In this document: in pieces, positions 32,809 through 49,865 of the stretch
How the letters are laid out: each line of letters begins with the position of its first letter
Numbering within the stretch: position 1 is the stretch's first letter
NCBI GenBank assembly: GCA_002794785.1
Contig: NBBA01000001.1
Coordinates: forward strand, 2,418,001-2,482,000
Source: Coniferiporia sulphurascens
Taxonomy: Eukaryota > Basidiomycota > Agaricomycetes > Hymenochaetales > Hymenochaetaceae
DNA length: 64,000 bases
Reading direction: 5' to 3'
Notes under the pieces: model-generated
Databases searched by the model: none
Told to the model about the DNA's origin: nothing
The model's input: only the letters and a program-made list of their open reading frames with translations
Made by a program: the position numbers and the translations under genes

Positions 32809-35800
32809 CTAATGCACAATAATGCCGAGACTGGTACTGCCTGTCTCCCCATCTGACATAGCCTGATTTCCAACTTTCCCCAGAACACGCACGGCCAGCT
32901 CATCCCATTTCTGTTGGCCTTCGGTTAATTCCTTCCCTCGGAACTGCGCCGATAAGACCCCCGCGAGCTGCGCGCGCAAGTACTTTAAGGCAATACCCGT
33001 CTTCGGACCCAAGCGGTAGCGAATTTTGCGGTCAATGATGACAGTGTCTGCAATGAGCTGGATATATACAATTGAGCGATTGAGGGACGAAATATGAATA
33101 GCAAAGATGACTTACTTTGAATTCACAGTCCCTGCATAGAAGCAGAATGGCCATATCATCCACGGGCCCCGTCTCCCACGCGTAAAGCCTCTTAGATTGC
33201 CTGTCATCGAAACATTAGGTGTAAACGTGAAGGCAGAGAGAAAAGACTGACATGATTGTAAAGTAGTTCAGATAATTCACGCCGAAGTCCTGAGGCCGTC
33301 TGCCAAAGTTTACCGAGGATGGATGGAAAGAAACTAGTTGATTGTTCCCGAGTGTACGTATCTGTGCCTGTTGACTAATTGCCGAATCTTGGAGAGTGAG
33401 CAGTTTGGGATACAAACCAGCGCAAAGAGCTGCGTTCACAAGCGCCATACTACCCGTACTGTTTCTGTCATATTCTGCAGGGATAGGAACAAAACGCGTT
33501 CGATAACCGCGCGAATAACGTGCCCTATGTTCAATTGACATGGTTTTCTAACGTCGATTCAGTCAACCTCCCACACTTACCGATTCAGTTCCCGGACAAA
33601 CTCTCCCTCGACTTTTATGAACGAAGAATCGACAAGATAACTGTGCGTGATTCGGAAGCGTCAGCGTAAGGGACACTCTTGTGTTGCCAAGCACAGACTC
33701 ACCCTAAATACTGCTGCCTGAGCTCTTCGATCTGTTGAAGGTTCTACATGCCGTTTGCAAACGAATAAGCCAAGGAAAGCCCGGTTTGATAATGAATGGA
33801 GGCAACACCAACCTGCTGGCTCAAATAGTTTTGTTTACAGAATTTACGCAGGAAGCCTTGGTTAGCGGATGCTCTTCTCCAACTAGCAAACGCATTGTGG
33901 ATCGTCAAGAAGTCGGAGTTCCCTGACGGAGCATTAGTTTTTGGCATATTCTCACAACAGAACGCTTCTGCATACCTATCTTGAAACTGCACTTCGCCCT
34001 GTCAGCCTCTTGCTCTTGTCCGAAAGGCGAAACGAACGGGGACTTCGAGTTTAGTGCGGCGGCTATGGTAAGGGCAGGATCCAGGCAACGAAACAGCGCT
34101 GCGACAAGCAGGAATTTTCCTAGGTGCACGTCCGTGGGTAGTTTACTCAAGAGGCGACCCATCGGTGTAATATCTTCTGTCGACGTAAGGGCTTGAACTT
34201 CAACAAGGGAGGATACAGCACGCTGGATGTTGACAGTGGACGGCGGGTCTGTAAATAGATGGATAAAGAAGAGGAGGGAGAGGGGGAACCGTTAGCCTCA
34301 GGGGTGTTTGCAAGATCTATTGCACTGACCTAATGCACGAGTAAGAACATCTTCAATAGACGAGCCTAAGTTGACCTTCATAATTTTGATTCTTAAGGCC
34401 AGGTCAGAAAGACTAAGTCTCATCATTTCTGGCAACGGGTGTTCGGCCATCTTAAAGTATGGTCCCCATAATTATAAGCAACCAAGGATTTGATGTGAAC
34501 ATGAATCCCTTACCAGATCATTGCGAGCCCGCGAAAAAAGGTGAAAACATAACCCCGCTTGCACTCGACCTGCACGTCCTCGGCGCTGGGCGGCATTACT
34601 CCGAGCAATGAAAGTTTCAATCAGCCGGCTGATTTGACGTTTCTCGTCGAATCTACAAGTAGAAGGGATTTAAAAACACTGCGCACAGCTGCACAGTTGG
34701 AAGCCTTTTTATACCTCATCTCTCGATGCTTCCCAGAATCGATCACACAAGTAATGTCAGGAATAGTGACACCCGTCTCCGCGATATTGGTAGCTGCAGA
34801 ACAATAATTAAAGGAGCACGAAATAATGTACCGATCGCCGATACGTACCTATGACAATTTTGCGAACACCTCGAGGAAGAAGGTCAAAAACAGCACTTTG
34901 ATTTTCGCTGGAAATCATGGAATGCAAAGGGAAGATACGAAACGCATCGGACCCGAAAAACGGATGTTCTGAGAGCATATCGTTTAGACGACGGATCTCC
35001 CCAAGACCCGGCATGAAGACTAAAAATGCAGAAGACATGTGAATAACAGATGGGTCACTGCATGTGGTCTCCAGTATGCGAATAATAAGATCGTATGGAA
35101 TAAATCTTTCGTCAAGCAAATTCATTGTCGAAATGGTGCTCGGTGAGTAGCGTTGTCCCTGAAAGTTGACAGTCCCGGAAGATACTTCATGGTCGTCCTC
35201 GTCTTCCTCTCTAAGGAGGTCTTCGAACCGCTCTGTCTTCTTAGCATTACGATTGAACTTGTCATTGACTAACGTATTTTTGGCCTAAGCAATTGCCCGG
35301 GGTAAATCAGGTACGACTCACTTCTTCTTGCATAAGGAGAGGAGTCTTTGATTTTCCACTGTGTATATTCGACAGCATCTTCGACATATCGAACGTCAAC
35401 GGGGAAAGTCCGCCCCGGGACGTGAATGGTTGGGCACCCCCCAAAGTAACTAGAAATCTTCTCGGCGTCCAGAGTTGCAGACATGAGTACAACTCTGCAA
35501 AGCGAGGTCTCAGTTTTCGGATGACGCAATAGGGCATTCAAATGTACTTCAAATCTCTGCGCTGTTCCAGGAGCGATTTCAGCACGATCAGCAGGAAATC
35601 CGATTCAATGCTCCGTTCGTGAACCTGAAATGCAAGAGTCAGGAGAGGCTTGAATGCAAATCATCTAGGAACATACTTCATCTACAATGATATGCTTCAA
35701 AACTACGTCACCTACTGCGTCCGTTTAAGGGAGAATAAGACCGCCTACCGTTATTTCATCAAAAGCAGTACCATAGCCTTCGGCACCACTTCCCCCCTCA

Positions 35801-38501
35801 AGCATCCTCAGGGCTATACCGTTGGTGACAAAGGTTAAGCGAGTATTTCTGTTTTTTGTTTATTTATTAATTAAAATGAGGGCTTAGCGGTACAATTAAC
35901 GACGGCTTCGCCTACCTTGACGTATGGCTCTCTAATCTGATAGAGTAACCGACCAAAGACGAGTTCGTCCCTACGGACCCTGACGCATCTCCCAGCTCTC
36001 TCGAGACGCGCTGGGCGAGAGAAATAGCTGAAATACGACGCGGCTCCGTCACCACGATCTTGCAGTGCTGACCCTTTGAAAGTTGATCTTCAAGAACAAA
36101 GCTGGGAAGCTGGGTGGATTTACCGCTGTAAAAAAGTTTAGTAAAAGAGGACAGGCTACTAGGCCTTTCTGCTACGCGCTTACCAACCGGTTTCACCACT
36201 TAACACTACCACTTGGGACATCTCTAACATTTCCACGATCGTCTGACGGTATGCAGCAATGGGTAGTGTATTGCGCTGAGCCTGGAACCGGAAGTAATAA
36301 GACGGAATGAAGTAAACGCAAGCGATCGAGACGAACAAGCATTTCCTGATAAGCAAAGCTTGATTGTCGCGCTTGAAAACCGGCCATCAGCTGCTCTGGA
36401 GAGTACTCCGGGGTACCCTTGCGATTTCGGACACGATCTTCTGAAGTAGTTGTATCCTTGAAAACCCTCTCGTCTGCCTTGGGATTTTACTTTTAGGAAA
36501 AACGGATTCATCGGAAACGCAGATGATTAACTCACCTTCTCTGGCCCAGAAAGTTTTTCGTCGAGAACTGTGTCGAGAATACCCCATATAGCTCTATTGA
36601 CCCTGTCATCATTTTCCTTTCGCTGTGTCTCGAGTTCATTCCACAAGTCGCGGAAAACGGGGGGAATGTGCTTTTTTTCCAAGTTCAGATTTCCTGATGA
36701 GTATGTAGAAGGTGGGGAAATATCCTTACTCGATAAGATGTTTGGGCACCCTTAGGATTTCCAGCGGAGCACCGGAAACCTTCATCTGAAGGATACGTAA
36801 GGGAATGCAAAGCCACGGTAGCGATATACTGCTCTGCTTGCAAATAATCATAGCAGGCGACGTCATCCATAGACCACTCATTTGCTCTGCCGCCGGACCA
36901 GCGTACAATCACAGACGCTCGCTTCGCTCTTGACCCTCCCGATAAGTCATTATATATGACTGCTGCATAGCGATCCGACTTCGTCGCGAGGTCGAAAAGC
37001 ATAGACTTCGGTGTTCTACCTGCCCACTGCTTCGGCAGAGCCATGTCCCGTACAGTGACAGTAGTGCCGACCTCAGTGGTCTCAGTGGTCGGCATGGGTT
37101 CCAGGAGGTTAAACAATCCACCTGGAGAGTCGTCGCCGTCATCGTTGTCAAAAACGTCCGAGCCTTGGGCGACTTCTGCAGGTGCCACAACACCTATTTT
37201 CTTTGGTTTTTTAATAGGTTTCGGCGAAGGACCGGCCTCGCCACGAAGGCGCGAAAGCAACGTAGCCTTATCCATTTCACGACGCTTCTCCTGAAAAGAG
37301 GCTTCTGCATCTTTCTCGCAGAAGAAGTAATTCTTCTTAATCGACTCGAGGCGAATTCGGAGCTGTCGGAGAAAGTTTTCGTCGACAACCCCGTCCTTTC
37401 GTTCGCGGCGCTCTATCAAGTCAGTTATTCTCATCTTTAGTCTAACGTATTCAGCGTTGGGGTCGTCAGTATCAGAAGCCTCGTCAGAGTCGGTCCCGTC
37501 AGCAAGTAATTTAGAGGTATGTGAAGCCTCTGTAGGATTCCGTTCCGGAGTTCCAGAGCCATCACGAGAGCTCGCAAGACTATGACAATTGCTCAATGAA
37601 GAAGACGGGTAAAGTTGTTTCTTCTCCAATGGCTTCGGGGTTCCCGGAAAACTCGAGATATCGGGAGTATTGGGGGTCAGCGGCGCGCTTGAATCCAACA
37701 GATCTATTGTGCGCTTCTCGTGGTCTAATTCTTCAGCGGAACAGTGCGTGTAAAGCTATTCGACGAAAATTCAGAGCGAGGCAAGCATGAAAGCTGGATC
37801 TACTTGCCCAGTCAAACGCTTGCTCGAGATCAACGCCCGTACAGTCTTTCAGACAATTCAAGACGACATCTTCCCGGAAACCCAGCCGCCTGAGTACCCC
37901 ATAGGTGATACCGATTTGACTGAGGAGCTTGTCCCGAGGAACTTGTCCTACAATAAGCTTCGCCTTGTCTAAGAGGGGGAGCACGTCCAGTTCTTAACTG
38001 GAAGTAGAATTTAATAAAAAAATATACTAACCCTGGGAATCGCAACTAAGAATCAACTCGTTAATTTCGTCTTGCAGAGCTTGATCCAAGTCTAATTGAG
38101 GAAGGCCCTTGGCCATGCGTCTATCATACTCAATGACCTTCAAATTCGACAAAATCAGAGCCAAGTTGATACCGAGAATAGCGCAAACAAACCTTGAGGG
38201 TGCGCGAAATCTCCTTCTCGGTCTTGTCCTGAAATTTGTCGACCAAGCGTTGCAAAAACGCGGTATTGCCATCCGCAACGGACCCCGGCGCCTTCGCGTC
38301 CGATTCTTCGGTAGCCTTCTCTTCCACTACCGAGTCCGTAGCCTCCTCAGGCGTTGGTACGATAACAGGCGCCTTCTTCGGGATGGAGGTCGTTGCGAAT
38401 CTATTTTATCATCAGCAACGTTCGGTCGTCCCCAAAGAGATGATATTTTCGAACCCGCGCTCGACCTTCTTCAGCTGCGTTTTCTTTTTCTTCGGCGGCA
38501 T
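32809..38501 (-). CDS. DEVH-box RNA helicase, DHX29/YLR419W family
   Basis: Large superfamily-2 helicase of the DEAH/RHA group. DHX29 aids 43S scanning on structured leaders. The start is at 38501 ([17 protein letters not shown], continuing ATTSIPKK after an intron with donor GTTCGA); the stop is at 32809. The N-terminal half has an UBA-like segment ([19 protein letters not shown]) and a disordered acidic region. The long exon 37698-36685 or so continues to an RWD-like region. Helicase motifs: GETGCGKSTQ (motif I, split by an intron near 36125-36185), [17 protein letters not shown] (Ia), [13 protein letters not shown] (motif II, split by an intron near 35610-35685), [12 protein letters not shown] (III), [11 protein letters not shown] (IV) and GVRKIVIGT (V). 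The ending is [19 protein letters not shown]. It has many small exons, so exact exon edges were not all set. Confidence 0.88.
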
Positions 38502-39076
38502 CTCTACAGACCAGCCTTCGATAAATAAAGCCTTGTAGGCTGCTCGTAAGTTTCTACCCCTTTAGCTTCTTCAGTCCCAGCTCAGACGTTCTTTGGTGTT
38601 ATGAGTGAATAGACCAGTATAAGGGTGTGGCGAGTAGTTAGAGGTATTCAGATCTTGCAAGATTCCAGAATCAGTTTTTTCGTCGTCTATAACACAGTGA
38701 GAACTGCAAGATAGATGTTGTCCCTGTCTTTCAAGCATGAGCTCGAGTTATGGCGAGACGTTGGTGGTGGTGGAAGGGATACCCAAGCCGTATGCGCCCA
38801 TGCTGCTAACCAGACGCTTAGTCCGAGATAACCGAAGCGCATACGCATATACTGAGTCATAAGCCAAACAAAATCCTAGTGAAAGCTGTGGTATTGAGAG
38901 GAGAATAGTTCGATCATACAAGCATGAAAATTCAACATTAAGTCTAGTATACGAAATTTTGGTCTACAAGTGACGACAAACGAATACCAATAGATAATGC
39001 AGCAAACATTTCGACAGCATTACGGAAAAAGATATACAAATACCATACAAAATAACACAATGCAAGAGTCGATAGT
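38502..39076. other. Intergenic region between INO80 and DHX29-like genes
   Basis: 575 bp. It holds the promoter of the DHX29-like gene (side near 38502) and the 3' region of INO80. No conserved product; short AT-rich stretches near 38870-39060. Confidence 0.4.
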
Positions 39077-44787
<5,711 letters not shown>

Positions 44788-45413
44788 GGAGCGAGTGGGG
44801 GCCGAACACAGATGTGAACGGAAAAGCGGTTATCGAGGCAGTGTTTTTTGTTGTCGCCGTTGACGTTGTTTTGCGAACGGGACGGAGAGAAAAGAGGAAT
44901 GCGTGGGACGAGCCGAGGAGTAAAAAGTAGTTGTGGTATTAGAAATAGTCGGGGGCGGACCGGGGGGCGGGAGGAGGGGAGACGGAGTACGCAGGCGGGC
45001 GGGGGATGTTGTGGACGGGGAGAGGGGGGAGAGAGGGAGTGGCGCGGTGATGCGAAGGGGGAATGAAGAGCGAGACGGCATTAATTACTGGACCGTAAAG
45101 TATATTATCTGTGCCCCGTCCGAATATAGTTGCGATTCGTTTTGTCAACGGAAGTCTCTCGCTGCTCGCAACCTCCAGCGCCCGAGCACAGACCACCGGG
45201 TGCGGAGACTACCGGCTGCACTCTAATGTATTTTCTATTCCAGCAGCACGAACAGCGCAGAGAGGTAGACGAACTGCAGCCCCTGAGAAGAGCGACTCGG
45301 CTGGCTGGGCGAGCGATCGCCCCAGTGGGACGACCCGCGAGCGACACAGCAGTAGATGATCCAAAACGGGCATCCCAGTTCCTTATTTGGACCATTCCAT
45401 TACATACATGCAA
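44788..45413. promoter_or_regulatory. INO80 promoter/leader with G-rich tract
   Basis: 626 bp between the INO80 start and the fumarase 3' end. From 44940 to 45066 the plus strand is extremely purine/G-rich (ggcggaccggggggcgggag, gggcgggggatg, gagaggggggag), so the INO80 sense strand is a CT-rich leader or promoter. Several closely spaced G-runs could form quadruplexes on the template strand. No gene seen in the rest. Confidence 0.5.
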
Positions 45414-47552
45414 TTACTCCTCGTCCGGGTACAACATCAGCTCCGGCCTCACTTTTTCGTCAAACTCCTCTGCGTTCAGTAACCCCAGCGACACCGTCGC
45501 CTCCTTCAGCGTCGTCCCTTCCTTGTGTGCCTTTTTCGCGCACTTTGCAACGTCTGCGTTTTTTAATAGCAATCAGCAATCGACAATCACCTGCCCACAA
45601 TCAGGCCGGCCACCCACTATCGTAACCTAGATGGCTGTTCAGAATCGTCGCGAGCATGAGCGACTCGTTCAGCAGCTGGCTGATCCGCTTTTCGTTCGCC
45701 TCAATCCCCACAACACAGTGGTTCGTAAACGACCGCGCTCCTTTTTTGTTTTGCTGTCAGAAACACTGCTCTCCTTATCAATGAAGGAAAACGCACCATC
45801 AGCCAGCAGCCGGATACTCTGTAATACGTTCTTAATGATCACCGGCTTGAAGACATTCAGCTGCAAGAGGGCACGTGGCTCATATGAGCCCATCACGTCA
45901 TCACTTTTTACAAACAGCCGCATTTCCTACCTCGAACTGCCCGTTTGACCCAGCGACGCTGACAGTCGTCTGGTTTCCAATCACCTGTGCCGCGACCATT
46001 GTCAATGCCTCGCATTGTGTCGGGTTCACCTTGCCGGGCATGATGCTGCTGCCAGGCTCGTTCTCTGGCAGACTCAGCTCCCCAAGACCGCATCGCGGGC
46101 CGGAGCCCAGGTATCGAATGTCGTTGGCAATCTTCATGAGCGAACAGGCAATAACATTCAAGGCGCCATGTGCCTCGACCAGAGCATCATGAGATGCGAG
46201 GGCTTCAAACTGCGGGAGAAAGAGTACATTGAATTGCGGTGGCAAGGCGGATTATATAACCTTGTCCGACCTTGTTCGGGGCGGTCTTGAATTCGTAGCC
46301 TGTAAGCTTTGAAATCTCCGCAGCGACCTTGACGTCAAAACCTTTTTTGGTGTTGAGGCCCTGAGGGGATGTCACGAAAGAGAGATCAAATGGAATTAGA
46401 GCTTTTACTTACGGTGCCAACAGCCGTGCCGCCTTGTGCGAGGAGACTGAGGCGGGGGAGGGTATCCTTAATACGCTCAATACCGTTTGACACTTGCTGT
46501 ACGTAACCGCTGAATTCCTGACCGAGGGTCAATGGGGTAGCGTCCTAAAGTAGGATTGTCAGATGAAGTGGAGCGTAGTAGTAGGGAGCAGACGAACTTG
46601 TAAGTGAGTGCGGCCAATCTTGATAATGTCCTTGAAAGCGATCGCTTTTGCGTCCAGGGCGTCGCGTAGATTTGTTAATGCGGGGAGAAGGGAGGCATTG
46701 ATCTCCATGACGGCGGCAACGTGCATGGCGGTCGGGAAGCTATAGAGATTGGTGAGGATCCGGTACCAGGGCCAGGGAAAGTACGTACGTGTCATTTGAG
46801 CTCTGGCTCATGTTAACATGGTCGTTAGGGTGCACGGGCATTTTTGAGCCGAGTTGGCCGCCGAGAATCTCAATGGCACGGTTTGAGATGACCTCATTGG
46901 TGTTCATGTTGCTCTGTGTGCCGCTTCCGGTCTGGAATACGACGAGGGGAAAGTGGTCGAGGAGTTTGCCGGAGATGACCTAAACGGCGGGTGTCAACTG
47001 GTGGCACTTGACATGAAGCTAGAAACGCACGTCGTCGGCGGCCTGCTGGATGGCTCCACCGACTTTCGGGTCCAGCCCGTACGTCATGTTCACGATCGAC
47101 GCCGCCTTTTTCAGTATACCGAACGCCTTGATTAGAGGCGGTGGCAGCCGTTCAGTAGGCCCACCTATGTCAAAGTTCTGCAGTGACCTAGTCCGCGCTC
47201 AGCCGATAGCCTGTTCTAACACGATAAACGTTACCTCTGTGTCTGTGCGCCCCAGTAGCGGTCTGCGGGCACCTGCAGCTCCCCGAATGTATCGCGTTCC
47301 GTTCTGTACTCCGTCTGCAGCAGAACCGTGACGTGTCAGCCCATGCCGCTCCTTTTGACCGCGATGCGTACCATAGCGCGCAGGGACGTGGAAAACAGAC
47401 GAGAAGATGTGCGTTGAGCAGAAAGGATACTTAGCTGCTGAAAGATAGTGGAGTCTATATCACATGAGAGACCCAATTGAGCAGATTCTTACACTTCTAG
47501 CAGCTGACCCAGTCGGTCGCAGACTCCGTAGGTGTGTCGCTGCTCGGTACAT
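45414..47552 (-). CDS. FUM1: Fumarate hydratase (class II), mitochondrial
   Basis: Interconverts fumarate and malate in the TCA cycle; a cytosolic pool acts in fumarate disposal and DNA repair. The start ATG at 47550-47552 gives a mitochondrial presequence ([20 protein letters not shown], then after an intron [14 protein letters not shown]). The mature enzyme starts [18 protein letters not shown]. Key blocks are [75 protein letters not shown], the class II signature [16 protein letters not shown] and [14 protein letters not shown]. The end is MLYPDEE and TAA at 45414-45416. The last residue of the leader exon is Met (47372-47374), directly before an intron, so a leaderless form could start there. 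Confidence 0.96.
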
Positions 47553-47971
47553 CCTTCTATGACGGGGGACTGTGCGGGGGTGATTCCTTTATAACAACAA
47601 GGGGACAGAGCCGCGGATAGGGCGGGGCGCGACGAGATGAGGAGCGAGCGATGAGACCGCGGTCAAGAAAATTCGACCGCACAAATTTGGCGGTCGGGTG
47701 TTGTCGGGCGCATAACAGTCGAGGTGAATGACGTGTGCATACAGCGTGCAATCACTATCTACCTCCCAGTCCATTGTCCACGGATCCTGAGGCTGGCCGA
47801 CGTCGGCGACTAAATGTCCTCGCCCATCCGTCGCGTCCATACGAAAATCAGCGGATTTAAGTGTCCAATCCTGAGGGCGTTTGAGTGGGTCCTCGCACGT
47901 GAATTCCGCGCATAAATGTCTCCTTCCGATAAACGCTCCCCGACGCTCTCCCTTCTCATCATCCTCCCACC
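47553..47971. promoter_or_regulatory. Bidirectional promoter region FUM1/PEX11
   Basis: 419 bp between divergent genes for a TCA enzyme and a peroxisome proliferation factor. It contains the near-palindrome gaccgcggtc (about 47655-47664) followed by two further cgaccgc/gcggtcg motifs within 40 bp. These clustered CGG-type half sites are the kind bound by fungal zinc-cluster regulators. A pyrimidine-rich run (ctccccgacgctctcccttctcatcatcctccc, 47936-47968) is the PEX11 leader. The long minus-strand frame crossing this region is judged a shadow. Confidence 0.5.
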
Positions 47972-49049
47972 ATGACCACAGTAGCCGCTCAGGTCGTCCT
48001 CCATCCGACCGCCACACAAGCCGTAAAACTACTCGGCACCACCCTCGGTCGGGACAAGGTGCGCCCTCAGCTCTCCGCGGATTGACGTAGCCACCAACTC
48101 GGAGAGTGCAGATCTACCGGGCCGCCCAGTACTTTGCCCGTTTCTACGCCTGGTTCCTCATCTCAAAGGGGTACAACGTCGACGCCGCCAGATGGGACGC
48201 GCTCAAAACACATCTCGCATCTGGGCGGAAGCGTGAGTTTTACGTGGTCTCCTCACGTCGCGTGTCGATAGTTAATGACCTGTAGTCATGCGCATCGGAA
48301 AGCCGCTTGAACATATCCAAGCCGCGCTGAGAGCCGCAAACTCTACTGCTCGTCCTGGAGAGCAGATAACCACAGTCCTTAGACAGCTGTGCTACGCGGG
48401 ATACCTCATTTACGACATGGTCGCTTGGGCAAGCATTTACCTTACGCTGTGTTTATTTAGGTTTATTCACGATTATATTTCATGCAACAGGCAAATACCG
48501 TCAAGTTTGTCACCTTATCTAAAGACAGCAGCCAAAAAGCAACGAAGAGATCATTCCGCTTTTGGTTCCTGGGTATTGTATTTAGCATCTGCCACGGTCT
48601 TCTGAAGGTTCGCCTCGGCTTGAAATTACGGCGTCATGAGTAGAGATGTGCTGACGGCACGATAGGCTAGCAGACTAGCGAACGAGGCAAAGGGGCTCCG
48701 TGGTCCAACTTGGGGAGAAAAATCCGTCGGTAACGAGGCGGAGCGTGCCGTAAAGTCCTCCGCGGTGGAGAAGTGAGCCGCACAATCCTCGATTGATGCA
48801 TATTTACTAATAGGGCTCTTCGTAGGGAACGTGCGTCAGTTCGATCCCAATTCATCATCGACCTTCTTGATGTCTGGATCCCTGCATCCAACCTCGGATA
48901 CGTCAACCTCAACGACGGTGTGCTGGCGTCTTTGGGTAGGTTCAGATTATATATCCTCCAGTGTCCCTTACAATGTATATCCTCGTTGCAGATTGATCAC
49001 GTCACTCTTGGCTCTTCGCACGCAATGGGCGGCCGTGGCGAAGGCCTGA
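47972..49049 (+). CDS. PEX11: Peroxin-11 (peroxisome division)
   Basis: Membrane-remodelling peroxin that elongates and divides peroxisomes. Seven exons: 47972-48058, 48112-48232, 48286-48428, 48491-48607, 48666-48772, 48814-48939 and 48992-49049, totalling 252 residues. Landmarks are the amphipathic N-terminal part (TTLGRDKIYRAAQYFARFYAWFL), RIGKPLEHIQAAL, CYAGYLIYDMVAWANTVKF, a hydrophobic segment FWFLGIVFSICHGLLK, DLLDVWIPASNLGYVNLNDG and ITSLLALRTQWAAVAKA. The intron at 48429-48490 begins GC (W|GCAAGC), the only choice that gives the conserved WANTV. The last intron uses donor GTTCAG at 48940, because the neighbouring GTAGGT at 48936 would cause an early stop. Confidence 0.9.
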
Positions 49050-49304
49050 GAGGCGGTTGTATTGCGGGCGTAGACTGACACATCCGCTGCTCCTGTACCT
49101 TATGCACATGTTCTTAACAGTCTATTCATCGAAGAGCAACTTGATTCTGTTTTAAGCAAGTGGATAATTAATTAGTTGGCGAGGGAGGGGGGAGAGGCTG
49201 AACAAGAGTTTTAGTTAGATGCCTTGAAGACAAATGAGAAAGGCATACTTGCCTATTAACATTACAGTGTTGTTTACGAATGAGTCTAGAAACGACCGCC
49301 AAGC

Positions 49305-49678
49305 TCATGACGGTGCTTTTTGCGAGGCAAGGTTGCTATCTCTGAGCCGGACATACTCTGCGCGTACGCTGTCCATACTCTCCGGTCCGGTACTGATGAG
49401 AACGAGCTTAATCAAAATCTACTTGAATAAGACCTGAGTGCACTCACTATTGATACATGCAGTCCTGAACCTGTTTGTACTTGTCCTTACACGCCCAAGC
49501 CAATGAAAGGGAGCGTCCTTGCGTGCACTCTGCAAATTCTAGTTGTCGTGTCGTTAATGACTGGTGGAGAAGAAACGGCGGTCAAAGCACCTTTTACGAC
49601 GGCATCACACTCTTTGAGTGCGCGGGCCTTCGTGCTTTTGAGAAGCGTCTCTTCCTCTCTCCGTGACAATGCATTCAT
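49305..49678 (-). CDS. CMC1: COX assembly factor CMC1 (twin CX9C)
   Basis: Small intermembrane-space protein that helps early Cox1 assembly and copper delivery. Minus-strand exons are 49678-49591, 49538-49448 and 49392-49305, giving 88 residues; introns are 52 and 55 nt. The start is MNALSRREEETLLKSTKARA. Two CX9C motifs are seen: C-DAVVKEFAE-C, which only forms across the first splice, and C-KDKYKQVQD-C in exon 2. The ending is YTGPESMDSVRAEYVRLR and then a short tail to TGA. No single frame is longer than about 60 codons, so the gene is easy to miss. An acceptor-like TCGCAG lies upstream (about 49714-49719), suggesting a 5' UTR intron. It is divergent from LIP5 (187 bp between starts). Confidence 0.9.
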
Positions 49679-49865
49679 CGTCGTTCGTGCCTGGGCTGGT
49701 CTGGAGTTCTGCGAGTAGACAAGCGGGTTACCTCGGAGTCACGTGTTTGAACGCGCGAATGAGAGTCGAGAATTGACTACCGTGACAGAGTCAGCAGCGG
49801 TCAGACAACCTGCCTGCTGCACCACCCCTCTCCTTACCGCATACATCACCGGACTGTGCCATATC

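Noticed and set aside
47589..48017. 142-codon minus-strand frame across the FUM1/PEX11 promoter
   Set aside because: It overlaps the PEX11 first exon in antisense and reads through promoter DNA; its product shows no family features.
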